Assembly: GCA_035772735.1 (NCBI GenBank)
Contig: JASDFA010000027.1
Location: 30,486,001 to 30,550,000 of the forward strand
Length of the DNA: 64,000 nt
Origin: Datura wrightii
Taxonomy: Eukaryota > Streptophyta > Magnoliopsida > Solanales > Solanaceae
Direction: 5' to 3'
Shown: positions 22,481 to 34,595 of the stretch, one piece after another
Layout: the number at the start of each line of letters is the position of its first letter
Numbering within the stretch: the stretch's first letter is position 1
Translations under genes and position numbers: made by a program
The notes under the pieces: generated by a model
Told to the model about the DNA's origin: nothing
Databases searched by the model: none
Seen by the model: the letters and a program-made list of their open reading frames with translations, nothing else

Positions 22481-25400
22481 AGAGTCATCGCTGGATGTTA
22501 TGAAAGGTATGCTGGACATTTGCTCCCATTTCGTATATGCTTCGATAGACCTAGGCTCCACTTTATCTTATGTTACACCTTTAGTGGCGCGGAAGTTCGA
22601 TATCATGCCCAAATTTCTTCGGCGACCTTTTTCAGTGTCTACACCCATTGGTGATTTCATTATAGCTAAGAGGGTCTACCGAGGGTGCACAGTAGAGGTC
22701 GTTGGTCGCCAGACTTTAGCAGATTTGGTTGAATTAGTGATGATTGATTTTGATGAGATTATGGGTATGGATTGGCTAGCTCAATGTTATGCCAATATAG
22801 AATGCTGGACCAAGATTGTAGATTCCAATTTCCAAGGGAGACGGTACGGGATTGGAAAGGTAGTGCAGCTATGCCAAAAGGTAGGTTTATTTCCCATCTT
22901 CGGGTGAGAAAATTGATAGCAAAGGGATGTATTTATCATATTGTCAGGCTTCAGGATGTCCAAGTAGAATCGACTCTTCAGTCCATTCCAGTAGTTAATG
23001 AATTTCCATATATATTCCTAGATGAACTATCTGGAATTCCCCCAGAATGGGAAGTCGACTTTGCAATTGATTTATTACCAGGTACTCAATCTATATCTAT
23101 TCCTCTATCCGAACGGCTCCTATTGGGCTTAAAGAATTGAAAGAACAGTTGAAAGATCTGTTAGAAAAGGGCTTCATCAGGCCAAGTATTGCACCGTGGG
23201 GAGCACCAGTTCTGTTTGTGAGAAAGAAGGATGGCTCCCTCTGTATGTGTACAGACTACCGGTAGCTGAATAAAGTCACTATAAAGAATAAGTACCCGCT
23301 TCCCAGAATAGAAGACTTGTTTGACCAGTTGCAGGGGGAAAAGTATTTCTCAAAAATTGAGTTATGATTTGGGTACCATCAGGTTCAGGTTCATGAGAGG
23401 GATATTCCAAAAACCGCTTTCAGGACCAGGTATGGCCACTTTGAATTTCTAGTCATGTCCTTTGGACTGATGAATGCTCCTGCAGTATTCATGGACTTGA
23501 TGAACAGCATCTTCAGGCTGTATATAGACTTGTTTATGATAGTATTTATTGATGATATTCTGGTATATTCCAGCTCAGAGACAGATAACTGGGATCACCT
23601 ACAAATAGTGCTCCAAACCCCTCAGGAATCTCCAACTGTATGCGATGTTTTCAAAGTGTGAATTTTCGCTGAATTCAGTAGCCTTTTTAGGCCACATTGT
23701 GTCAGATGCTAGTATTTAGGTAGACTCGCAAAAAATTGGAGCAGTGAAAACATGGCCTAGACCAACCACTCCGACCAAGGTACGCAGTTTATTGGGGTGA
23801 GCTGGGTATTACAGAAGGTTCGTGGAAGGATTTTTCACCTTAGCAGCACCTTTGACCAAGTTAACTTAGAAAGCAGCTAAATTTCACTTGACTGAAGCAT
23901 GTGAACAGAACTTTCAGGAGTTGAAAGACAGACTGACCTCAACACCAGTATTAGCCTTGCCAGAAGGATTAGAGGGTTATGTAGTATACTACGATGCTTC
24001 AGGTGTCGGGTTAGGATGTGTTCTGATGCAACATGGTAAAGTAATTGGTTACGCTTCCAGGTAGCTGAAGAAGCATGAAAAGAACTACCCCACCCATGAC
24101 CTGGAATTAGGTGCGGTGATCATGCCTTGAAAATATGGAGGTACTATCTGTATGGCATTTATGTAGATATTTTTACTAATCACAAGAGTCTCCAGTACAT
24201 TTTCACACAGAAAGAATTGAATCTAAGGTAACGTCGCTAGTTAGAGCTGTTGAAAGACTATGATGTGAATATTTTGTACTACCCAGGGAGCCAATGTTGT
24301 AGCAGATGCCCTCAACCATAAATCCATGGGGAGTTTAGTACACCTGAAGCTAGGACAACAAGAACTGGCTCAAGAATTGCATCAGCTAGCTAGTTTAACC
24401 GTCCGTATAGTAGATTTAGGAGACAGTGCAGTAGTAATTTAGAATACGGCAGTATCATCATTAGTTGTGGAAGTTAATGAACGGAAGTACGAAGACGCTA
24501 ACCTGGTCCAGTTAAAAGATAAGGTTCAGCGAGAGGAAGTTACAGATTTCCAGGTAACTAAAGACGGAGTTTTGAGCTATAGGGATCACCTCTGCGTTCC
24601 AAACGCAGCAGGACTTTGCCAGCAAGTTATGGGTGAGGTGCATTACTCCCGTTACTCTCTTCATTTGGGTTTAACAAAGATGTATCATGATATAAAAGAG
24701 ATTTACTGGTGGCCGGTAATACAAAAGGAGATAGCAGAATTTGTAGCTCAATATTCTAATTACCAGTAGGTGAAAGCCGAACATCAAAAATCCGGCCGGC
24801 TGACACAGGAGATAGCAGTGCCTATATGGAAATGGGAGGCAATTAACATGGATTTTGTGGTAAGGTTACCTCGTACCAGGCGTAAATTTGATTCCATCTG
24901 GGTGATTGTTGACAGATTGACGAAATTAGCTCATTTTCTGCTAGTGAGAGCTACTTTTTTTAGCTAAAGATTATGCCGAGCTTTATATCAAGGAGATAGT
25001 AAGATTACATGGTGTCGCAGTATCTATCATTTCTGACAGGGTAGCACAATTTATATCTTGATTCTGGTAGTCTTTCCAGAGAGGTTTGGGAACCCAAGTT
25101 AATCTGAGTACGGCATTCCACCCTCAGACAGATGGCAGGCGGAATGTACAATTCAGACGTTTGAGGATATGTTACGGGCGTGTGTGCTAGACTTCAGGGG
25201 CAGCTGGGAGGAAAATTTACCCCTTATTGAGTTTGCCTACAATAAAGGTTACCATTCGGTGATTCAGATGGTGCCTTATGAGGCTTTATACAGGCAAATA
25301 TGTAGGTCCCCAGTTGGTTGGTTCGAGGTTGGAGAGACAGGGTTAATTTGGCCGGATATAATTCACCAGTCAAAAGAGAAAGTAAAGCTTATCAAAGAAC

Positions 25401-25885
25401 GTCTGCTAAACAGCTCAGAGCCACCAGAAATCTTACGCCGATGTATGGCATAGAAATCTGGAGATTAGTATAGGTGATTGAGTATTTCTGAAAGTCTTGC
25501 CGATGAAATGTGTGATGAGATTTGGTAAAAAGGGTAAGCTCAGCCCGAGAAATCGTATAGAGTACTCCGGAGAATAGGCCTAGTGGCATACAAGCTAGAT
25601 TTGCCTTCAAGATTGGAATCTGTTCATCAAGTTTTCCATGTGTCGATGCTACAAAAGTGCATAGGGGATCCGTCCCGTATTGTGCCAGTTAAGGATGTCC
25701 AGGTTACTGAGGAATTAGCCTATGAAGAGACTCAAGTATCTATAATAGATTGGCAGATTCGCAGGTTGTGGAGTAAAGATGTTGCCTCTGTTAAAGTACT
25801 ATGGAGAAACAAGAATAGAGAGGAAATGACTTGGGAAGCCGAGGACGACATAAAATCCAGATATCCTCACTTGTTCCAGACTTAG
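22481..25885 (+). pseudogene. B1 pol (protease to chromodomain-like tail), inactive by stops
   Basis: Protease at about 22533-22700 keeps a catalytic Asp (ASIDLGSTLSYVTP). RT spans about 23090-23680 and retains F-I-D-D-I at 23545-23559. RNase H is about 23940-24320, the integrase zinc-binding and core regions 24600-25450, and a tail with IIDWQIRRLWSKDV at 25583-25885. The integrase keeps the first Asp (NMDFV) and the second (IISD); the Glu is reachable only in a shifted frame. Unlike element E the active-site residues are mostly kept, but at least ten stops or frameshifts (for example 23140, 23265, 23365, 24770, 24966) disable it. The tail and the initiator-Met primer site place it near Tekay/Del chromoviruses. 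Confidence 0.88.
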
Positions 25886-26164
25886 TTCAGATTATGCAGT
25901 TAAGGTAAATTATTGATTCTGTAGTTATTTCATGAATTGTGTTATATATATTGCTCAGTTGACTCTAGCCTTATTGTGAAATAGTTGTGATAGTATTATA
26001 TTAAGTGCCTGTACTGGACATTTCTGCGTTTTAGGATTTTTGGATAGTCCATATTACAGGAGAGACTCTACCGAAATTTTTCCAAAATAAGTAGCTACCA
26101 AAGTTAAGATGCCTATAAGCTAAAGTAAAACATTCGAGCATGAATGTTCCTAATGCTGGGAGGA
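25886..26164 (+). other. B1 3' non-coding region and polypurine tract
   Basis: Contains the family-specific ATTCGAGCATGAATGTTCC text. The purine-rich GCTGGGAGGA (26155-26164) directly precedes the LTR and is a decayed polypurine tract. Confidence 0.65.
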
Positions 26165-27715
26165 TGTTACACCCCGTAAGTTTGTAATGTTTAGACAGCC
26201 TATTTATATGTTGGTTAAGAGTTTTAGAATATAATATGTACGAGAAAGGCGCTCGAAAAAAGGTTGGACGAGCACGGAGTCGGGACCTTGCGGGAGGAGG
26301 CCGGGCTAGCTGTCCAAAGGGCCAGCGTGGCATGGACCCTGCCCTCCGTGTTGGGCTCCATGGCACGCCCGACTATTTACAGAAACAGACCCCCGTTCAC
26401 CGCCTTAAGTATATATAGGTCTCATCCTTTGATTTTAAGTTATATTCTATATATATACACAGCAGGAGCAGTGAGAGTACATAGAAAACAAGTATATTTC
26501 TTCCTTTTATGCTATGAAACGCTGGTCGAATTCAAAATAACTTCAGGTATCGAAGTATAAGGTTGCATGGAGCATTGCTACGGAGTTAGTTTCACGAAAT
26601 TCGCTTGGTAAATCATAACTTCGCTGATCTAAAGTTGTTGGAATTGTTCCAAACTAGTCTTAATACGATCAAAGGCTTAAAGTAAACATTTCTCCCTTCT
26701 GGACTTCTAAGAAATTATGAGTTTTCATCCGTGTCCCATTAAGTTGAAATATAGTTAATATTTATATATAAAGTTATTGTTTCCTTTAGATTTAGTATTG
26801 AAATTAGCCTCATGCTCCCAATAATACGATTTCAGTTCAGAGAAGTAGTTGAATATGAGTTTAAACTCACCAGGAAATCAATAATCGGCGAACGAGATAT
26901 GTTAAGGCAGTTTCCTTCAGCAAGTTAGTTTTTATAGCATTGTAACTCAGTCTAAATCCTAATAAGAAATCAAAAGTACATTAATCATCAATAGTTTTTG
27001 TTATTAGCTGAGACCAGTATTTTACGTTTTGTTTGGGGTTTGACTTGCCTATATAGCCCTCCATAACCAACTCCAGGGTTATTAGCTGTGCCGATGCCCG
27101 CAAGGGGCGAGATGACGTTGCTCCAGAAAGAGCAGCATGCCATCTGCGAGGAACGAAGAAGGGGTCCCAGGTCCTCATAGAGTCCATTCCATGGCTGGAC
27201 TATTATACATACGTCGTATCGGCACCACACCCCCGACGACCCTGATTCCTGGGGTGCAGATATCAGGAGTCCACTAGACTCAGACACAGCTATAGTGAGG
27301 GGCCGAGCAGGCTCAGTTGCAGACCAAGAGGACTTGTAGGATGGATATAGTTACTAGTTGACCCATTATGACCTTGTTAGGGATATATAGATTGAAGTGA
27401 ACTCGCTAGGGCTTATGGGGAACTCAGGTGAGTTGTTATGTGCTGGTTGTACCTTCCGACTTATGGGGGACGAGTAAGATTCTTGTTTGCTTTAGTTATT
27501 GATTGACTAGATAATAGAGAATCTAGCTACTCAAGTATGACTCCTATCCGTTTTCTTTCAGTCCTTTTTCAGTTCTATCTTTTATATTCAGTTATTTATA
27601 GTTATAGTCTTACATATTCAGTACATGTTGTATTGATGCCCTTTCGGGGCGCTGCATCACTTTCCTGCAGGTACAGATAGACGAGGAGCAGATCCCTCTT
27701 AGCTTCCATCCAGGA
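26165..27715 (+). repeat. B1 3' LTR, truncated
   Basis: Starts TGTTACACCCCG and follows the B1 5' LTR colinearly (TATA at 26410-26417, the gene-like CCAGGGGCGAGATGA block near 27100). It stops at CCATCCAGGA, which corresponds to about 10590 in the 5' LTR, so the last 0.55 kb including the GGCC array is missing. Confidence 0.88.
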
Positions 27716-27848
27716 GCGCATCGAGGGCCACCCCGCTGGCATCACGCATTACCTCAAATGGGAGAGAACAATCTTGAGCTATGATAATAGGGGCTACGGA
27801 AAATCTTTACTTCAGGCATTCAAAGGATTTAAAACATGCTTCAGCCAA
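27716..27848. other. Unassigned 133-bp segment at the B1/A1 junction
   Basis: Resembles none of the families in the window. It lies between the truncated B1 LTR and the truncated A1 pol tail, so it may be original flanking DNA or filler from a break repair. Confidence 0.4.
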
Positions 27849-28501
27849 AGATGAGTTTGAAGTTGATGATCGGGAATTCTTGAAGGTGTCTCCCATGAAG
27901 GGAGTGATGAGGGTTTGAAAGAAAGGGATGTTTAGTCCTCTATATATTGTCCATACATGATTGTGAGATGTGTTGGCAAGGTGTCCTATGAGTTGAAGCT
28001 ACCAGTAGAGTTAGCTTCAGTATATCCAGTTTTGAACTTTCTAGTTCACTAAACAAAGAATGATCATTGTCAATCTCAAAAATCTGATTTTCAATATCAA
28101 AATAGATAGAGAGCTTTAACCTATCCCACAATGTCTCAATTGGGTTATATGATGTTAGCTCTAGGTATGGGGTCCGGTTTAGGAGATATAAGAGAGGCCA
28201 AAATACTTTTATTTCTTATGTTTTTCAAATAAGATCATCCATATCGTTGTTGAAAAAGTGCACTAGTGACTCGGCTTTGGTTGTTCTGGTGGATAGCATA
28301 GGTGTGAAGGATAGACTTACCTATGAGGAGCTACCCATTAAGATACTTTATTGCCAGGTTTGGAAGTTGAGAAACAAAGAAGTTTCTTCAGTAAAAGTCT
28401 TGTGGAGGAATCAACTCATTGAGGGAGCTATGTGGGAGGCCAAAGAAGATATGATGATTAAATACCAGCATCTTTTCCCTTCCGACTTAGTTTCAGTGTG
28501 A
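27849..28501 (+). pseudogene. A1 pol C-terminal remnant with a 0.2-kb insertion
   Basis: Begins abruptly at DEFEVDDREFLKVSPMKGVM, the linker after integrase, and ends with the chromodomain-like tail 28247-28501 (LTYEELPIKILYCQVWKLRN, then VKVLWRN). Between 28029 and 28240 about 210 bp of foreign sequence splits the motif that reads VHPIFHISLLKKC in element E. It ends TAG-less at FPSDLVSV followed by a stop. All upstream pol and gag are missing. Confidence 0.8.
28029..28240 (-). other. Foreign insertion inside A1 pol
   Basis: The approximately 210-bp insert has no similarity to the other elements here. On the minus strand it is open for about 59 codons, with a protein-like reading around NPIETLWDRLKLSIYFDIEN. 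No clear target duplication or terminal inverted repeat was seen. It could be a captured gene fragment or a small transposon remnant. Confidence 0.45.
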
Positions 28502-28745
28502 GTTATCAATTTCATCTCTACTAATTCACTCGGTTTCATGTCAAGTTCATGTCTCTCTATTCTTTTCATGTTCTAGCATGTATGTATGAATTATTAATTC
28601 AGTTCGGTCATGTATTTCAGTCTGGAGTCAGTACTCTGTCAATTTTTAGTTTAAGTTGTTCAGTATTGGAAATTGCAGTCCCTTCCCTAGCTTTTCATTA
28701 TGTTTAATCCACATTCGAGGATGAATATTCCCGAAGGGGAGATAT
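28502..28745 (+). other. A1 3' non-coding region and polypurine tract
   Basis: Holds ATTCGAGGATGAATATTCCC and then GAAGGGGAGATA (28733-28744), the polypurine tract before the LTR; the same text occurs in B2 and A2. Confidence 0.7.
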
Positions 28746-30976
28746 TATAATACCCCAAAAGTTCCTAAGACTAGTCTCGAGATTTAAAATGTGATCAAAA
28801 GAAAAAGGTGGACAATGACTCAGGATGACTCGTGGTATGAGTCGTGGGAAGGACTAATGGGTTGTACGATGATTTGTGGTTTGATGATTGAGCTACCCAG
28901 GTTATATTGTACGAATCATTGTATGACCCATTGTGGGAAACCATGGGTCATGATGGCACTCATTAGAAGGTTTGAGGAGCTGGATTGGTAAGCCATGGGA
29001 GCAAACCATGAGTTGTAGGACAACGGTACAAATCATGGTCAATGGTTGTACCAGGTTTCTAGCTACCAAGTCTGGAAGGAACGATTCATGGCACGACTTG
29101 TGGGGAGCAACGAGTTGTGGCTTGCACTCATGGGAAGGGGCAGAGGAATTGGTAGAGTAGTAACAAACAGGTCCAACGAATCATCGTTTGATGGTACAAG
29201 TCATTGTTTGATCTGCGGGAAACTTTAGAAGTCAGGACTAATAGTGGTGTCAATAAGAGCCAACCACGAGTCATGGCATTGAGGTACGAATCATGGTGTG
29301 AGTCGTTACTTCTGGCAGTGAGTAATTTTTTGTGAAACCAATTAGTATGTTTTTGTAATTTCTAAGTTTCTAACTCCTAAACTACGTCGTTTTAATCTTG
29401 AGAAATGGTGTTTTAGAGGGATGATCAACCCTAGCCTATTCATTTTCTTCCTAACACTCTAATTCTAAGATCAAGTTCCTCAAAATTCTCTAAAGCTTTT
29501 AGAGTTCTTGCTCAAGTTTCTTCTAAGAATCAATTGGGGATTTCAAGACTTGTTGTTGACTTCCAATTTCCAGGTATGTGAGCTTATTCAATGATGGGTT
29601 CTTCCAACCCTCATGCCCTTTTCAAATCAAATTCATGATCACCCCTTTCACCAAAATCCTAGTTTCGAAATTCAAGAGGGTTTGTGTTGGGTTATGAAAT
29701 TCCTCCATGACTCTATTATGGGTATAGTTGAATTGATATTAGATTATGATTTTCATGTTGGGGTTATAATAATTCTTCAAGTCTTCATGAAATTATGATT
29801 CATTATGTTTCATGAACGACTATGGACTTTTAGGGCTAAATATCTTTTTATGAAATTCTATGATTCTATTATGATTTCAATTCTCATAAGCCCTAATTTA
29901 TGATTTATGATAAGATTTCGTTCGAGCACTCCTCATGAATTTATGATTTTCGAGAATGGGGATTTTCTCAAGCATGTATGATTTTCATGATTATCAAGTT
30001 TATATTTATGGCTGATTCAAGGGTCTTCTTTTATAGCTTGCTCACGTATTTCAAGAATGTTCACGTATATCATGATATAAACTAGCCCATGAAGTTCATG
30101 TATGATTTCATGATATTTATACGAGCTCTCATGTGCATGTTTATGGGAGTAGTGTCTAACACCGAGTAGGCCCGACATTCAGGTAAACTCCGAGGTCTCA
30201 GAACTATGTGCCACTGTAGGTTTATATTCTTGGTTGACCCTATGGGGTCCCTAATAGTGATATCACACCATTTATGTCCCTTGCCTTGGATATATTGGGA
30301 TGGCTCTGCCCACTTGATTAAGATAGTTGGGGCATCATGTATGCACTATCGTGATGGTGTCGGTTAAGACGATTCCTCCCATTTTTTCCTTATGATTTAG
30401 GCATTGTCATGTTTACAATACTTTGGCTCAAGTTATAATTTACAAGGTTCCTCTTATGATTATGATTATGACTAGTTTATGAATAGTTTTGAAAACCTTG
30501 AGCCCTCATGTTTTTGCTATGATTATCACTTCATTGTTTAAACTATCCTATGCTTATGAACTCTTATGTAATTTATTAGTCCATTTTTACTTACTTGCAT
30601 ACTCATTACATTCCAAGTATTGACTGCATACTCCATGTTATATCATTCAATGACACATGTTTAAACGATCAGACTCAGTTCCGCCGTTAGTCTAGTCTTC
30701 CGCAACTTAGTCCAGTTCAGTTCCCTCTATGGTTTTTCCGGGGACCTTCAGCTTAGTATTTGATGTTGTTATTTTTGTTTTCAAACATTATCGAGCTTGT
30801 GGGGGATGTTGTCCCATCAACTGATCAGACAGTAGTAGAGGCTTATCAGACATTATGAAGATTATCAGCTTCGTTGAGTGCTAACTCTATTTATGATTTC
30901 TATGCTATTTAGACTTCTGCATATTCACACTATAGTTATCAGATTCTATTTGATGTATGTTCTTTAGTTATTATAT
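28746..30976 (+). repeat. A1 LTR, left part
   Basis: Starts TATAATACCCC (TG changed to TA) and runs colinear with the A4 5' LTR. U3 (28800-29330) is rich in ACGANTCGT-type words such as GACTCGTGGTATGAGTCGTG. It is interrupted after 30976 by element A2; the last 79 bases resume at 34103. Both parts together are about 2.31 kb, the length of the A4 LTR. Confidence 0.85.
30972..30976. repeat. Left target-site duplication of A2
   Basis: TATAT, identical to 34098-34102. Confidence 0.75.
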
Positions 30977-33090
30977 TGTCACGACCTGAACGTACACCGG
31001 GATCATAAACACGGGACAAGGGATCCCAAGAGACTCCAAGTCGACCCATGGCACATGCATACAACTAATCTCATTTAAATAAGCGGGATACTAAACATAA
31101 AACATAGAGGAAATGTAAGTATAGCATAACATCAGAAAATACTAGACGTATACATAAGCTGAGGACTACATACTTGTCAGAAAGCCTCTACTAGATACGA
31201 AGGGTTGATGGGACAACATCCCCAACTAACCCGAACAATACTGAAACACAAGATAACATAAAAGTCTGTCAATGGTCCTCGAAACATGAGGACTCACCGA
31301 TAAGATGACGGTGTAAATTAAGATAGACTAAGGATGAGGATGAGCCTGAGTTTGGAACCCTGTATTATAAAATGATACAACATAGAAAGTATGCGGTCAG
31401 TACGTGGAATGTACCGAGTATGCAAGGTATGTAAAACGGACATTTAAAAGTAAAGTAAAACTCATAAATAAACATAGGAGAAGGACATCATGCATATATC
31501 ATAAACTCCGTAAAAAAACATAAGGCTCAAGGCTTTCAAATCATTCTTAAAGAGTTTATAATCATAATCATAAGTAAACTTTATCAAAACATAACTTGAT
31601 CCAATAGCATAAATATAAAAATGCATAAGACATGCGGAATAATGGGAGAACTCGTAATAAGCGACACCATCATGGTAGAGCTTTTCATGATGCCCCACTA
31701 TCTAGCTCAAGTGGGCAGAGCCGACCCTGGCTTGCCAAGCAAGGGTCGTGCATTAGGCGTGATATCACATTTGAGGGGATCATTAGCAATACATCATATC
31801 ACTTAGAAAACCATGGTGGCACATGGTTATGAGACACCGGCATAGTCCTTTGAACGCCAGGCTGCTCAGTACTAGACACCACTCCCGAAAACATGCATAT
31901 AGGCTCATACGTAAATCAATAACATCATGCATTAAGATTCATTGGCTAAAATATAACATTTATCATAAGTGATCCCCTTTAAAAAATGCTTAGCCAAGAT
32001 TATAGTCCCTTTTCATCGGCCAACATCATAAATCGATAAATCATGTAATTCGCCACATAAATCATAAATCATTCTTTAACATGTGGGTGTTGCCCAATAC
32101 TTCATCATATTCAATTCTTTTAAAATATGCTCAAAAACATGGGTAACTTGAATTCATGCTTTTCCGTCATCAATAAATTCAAAATATTGCACATTCATCG
32201 TAAATCATAACCTTCATAAACCTTAATCAAATGGGCATTTTATATTTTAAAATCTCGAAACATGATTTAAAGAAAATAATATAAAACCTGCCCATCATTC
32301 ATAATTCCATAATTAAAACTCAATTAAATCATACCATAAAGAGAAAACACATTTTCTTGCATTTGGGTAAAACCCTATAGACTTGAATAGCAGAATTCAG
32401 TATTTAAATCAAAATTTGGGCATGGGTGTGAAAGGATTTCACCCATTCTAAAACCCTACATACCCGGGGATGGACTGATTTCGAAGTTCCTTGAAAACCC
32501 ACCAAGAAATTGATGGAAACTTGGAGGAGAAGACCTTCAATCTCCCTAAAACCTCTCTAAAAGCTCTTTCATGGAAATGTGTGTGCATTAGGGACTTAAA
32601 CCACCTTAAAGACCCTATTCCGACCTTAAAACGACATAGTTTAGGCCTTAAGAGTTTAGGAAGTTATGAGAAGGCCCTTACTAATTCGCAGAAAACAGCT
32701 GCCATGTGACCCTAACGGGTGACCTGATGACTCTTCAGGACGGGCAACAACTAATCGTGTGGCCCGTCAAGTACACTGCCTCATCCTCCATTAAAAGTCT
32801 GTACGCTTGCTCAAGACCCACCTCACGAGTCGTTGGTATAGGCCACGACTCGTGGGGTTCCATCTGATAGATACACTGGGAGCTTCTTCTAGATTAACCC
32901 CAACCTTACCCCACGAGTGACATGAAAACTCATGGGCTCTGAGCAAGAGTTGTTATCTCCCTCGTGGGGATCTTGATCCTTTCTCTCCTCACAAGTCGTC
33001 CTACAACTCGTCCTGTGCCTGCAACATGAATTCCAGAATTTTTCTTTTTCAACTCCGGGGTCCAATCTTTGAGATTCCAGGTTATAATAA
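30977..33090 (-). repeat. A2 3' LTR (minus)
   Basis: The plus-strand left end TGTCACGACCTGAACG is the complement of the A-family LTR end. The right end is near TTATAATA at 33082-33089. U3 (32720-33010 on plus) has CACGAGTCGT, CACGACTCGTGG and similar words. Preceded on the minus strand by CCCAAGGGGGAGATA (33091-33105), its polypurine tract. Confidence 0.85.
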
Positions 33091-33335
33091 TATCTCCCCC
33101 TTGGGAACATTCGTCCTCAAATGTTAGAAACACACAAAAAATGTACAAACATGCAATCATCATATGAAAATACTGATTATTAAAATTGAAAACTGATGGA
33201 ATGGCTACCTCCGAATAGAACTACATAAATGAACTGAATTCAGACGTCTCATACATATACCATATCATTAAAAAAACTTGTACGCATGAACTTAGCATGA
33301 AAAATTGATTAGAGGCTTAGGGAAAAATTGGTACG

Positions 33336-33690
33336 TCAAACTGAAACTGAGCCGGTAGGGAATAGGTATGTGTATTTAGCCTTCATATCCGCTTTGGCTT
33401 CCCACGTAGCTCCTTCAACATGTTGGTTCCTCCATAATACCTTAACTGAAGCTACTTCTTTGTTCCTCAGCCTATGAACCTTATGATCCAAGATCTCCAC
33501 CGGAATTTCCTCATAGCTGAGCCTATCCTTTACACCAACGCTGTCTATCGGGAGTTGGATCACCCAAGAACTTTATCAAGAGAGATACATGAAACACGGG
33601 ATGAAATGAAGATAACTCTAAAGTCAAGTCCAACTCATACGCCACCTTACCAACACTCCTCATAACCCGGCAAGGACCGACATATTTGGG
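33336..33690 (-). pseudogene. A2 pol C-terminal remnant
   Basis: 33563-33336 encodes the chromodomain-like tail (DSVGVKDRLSYEEIPVEILD, then VASVKVLWRNQHVEGATWEA). Upstream, in another frame, are VGKVAYELDL and FHPVFHVSLL, the linker after integrase. A frameshift near 33563 separates them. It ends at the deletion join at about 33691. Confidence 0.8.
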
Positions 33691-34097
33691 ACTGACTCGT
33701 CAGGACGGGCAATGACTCGTCGCGTGGCCCGTCAAGTACACTGCCTCATCCTCCATTAAAAGTCCATAAGCTTGCCCACTACCTACCTCAGGAGTCGTTG
33801 GGACAGGCCACTACTCATGGGGTCCCAACTGTTAGATACATTGGGAGATTCTTCTAACTTAACCCCAACCTCACACCACGAGTGACATGACGGCTCGTGG
33901 GGACTGTCCACAAGTTGTTATCTCCCTCGTGAGGACCTCGATCCTTCCATTATTCCAGGCCTGCACACGAGTAACTTGACGACTCGTGGGGTCTCCTCAT
34001 GAGTCATCCCATGACTCGTCCTATGCCTGCAACATGAATTCTAGAATTTTCCCGTTTCAACTCCTGGGTCCTATCTTTGAGCTTCTGGGGTATAACA
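33691..34097 (-). repeat. A2 5' LTR fragment (U3 only)
   Basis: Near-duplicate of 32730-33090: the same GACGGGCAA, CCCGTCAAGTACACTGCC and ATGACTCGTCC words in the same order. It ends GGGGTATAACA (the LTR start on minus) directly before the TATAT duplication. Confidence 0.85.
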
Positions 34098-34102
34098 TAT
34101 AT
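34098..34102. repeat. Right target-site duplication of A2
   Basis: TATAT, pair of 30972-30976. Confidence 0.75.
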
Positions 34103-34181
34103 TAATACCATGGATTTACTTGGAGCCACTCTTGATTTTACATTGCATGTCTCGGCCCGAGCTCTATCTTAGGTCGTGACA
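34103..34181 (+). repeat. A1 LTR, right end
   Basis: Ends AGGTCGTGACA, the A-family LTR end; completes 28746-30976. No primer-binding site follows, as expected for a 3' LTR. Confidence 0.65.
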
Positions 34182-34573
34182 AAAGCATATTTCAAATGTG
34201 GGGATAGAGCTTTTAGCTCCAGAAATAGTGGTACCTCAACTGACGGTTTCGCCGGAGGGGTTGCCCTATTATTTAAATCAAGGTCCAACTTCTTTGGTAT
34301 GAAATTTTAGGAACCCATTCCATCTAGGGAATTGACCATCTCTGTGTACCCCTATATATCATCCCCATCATAATTCATTAGGACGGCTGCCAGTTTCTCA
34401 ACACTCAATCGTACCATCAGAGGCACTAGCAGTCTCACATCCTCTATCCTGGTGCTTACATAGATTAGGGTTTCCTTGCTGTAACCTGTATAGAACAATA
34501 AAAAAGAAAAACATAAACTAGGAAATAACGATAAAAAGTGATACACAACAATTACTCTAATCCTAAGTTGTAT
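34182..34573 (-). other. D-minus element leader remnant
   Basis: Follows the primer-binding site of the D-minus LTR in the direction of transcription. A 64-codon frame at 34352-34546 has no recognisable domain. It is cut at 34182 by the right end of A1. Confidence 0.5.
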
Positions 34574-34593
34574 TCCCTGGCAACGACGCCACT
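34574..34593 (-). other. D-minus primer-binding site
   Basis: Minus strand AGTGGCGTCGTTGCCAGGGA, two bases inside the LTR. It is of the TGGCGYC-GTTGCC type used by Athila/Tat-like elements, which separates D from the A/B chromoviruses. Confidence 0.75.
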
Positions 34594-34595
34594 TT

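Larger units (their letters stand above)
30977..34097 (-). mobile_element. Element A2: deletion derivative of a chromovirus
   Basis: Flanked by TATAT duplications inside the A1 LTR. On the minus strand it consists of the first 0.4 kb of a 5' LTR (34097-33691), a pol tail (33690-33336), the polypurine region, and a 3' LTR (33090-30977). Everything from the 5' U3 to near the end of integrase is deleted. The join at about 33691-33696 shows short overlap (CTGA) between LTR and pol text, as in microhomology-mediated deletion. Confidence 0.85.
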
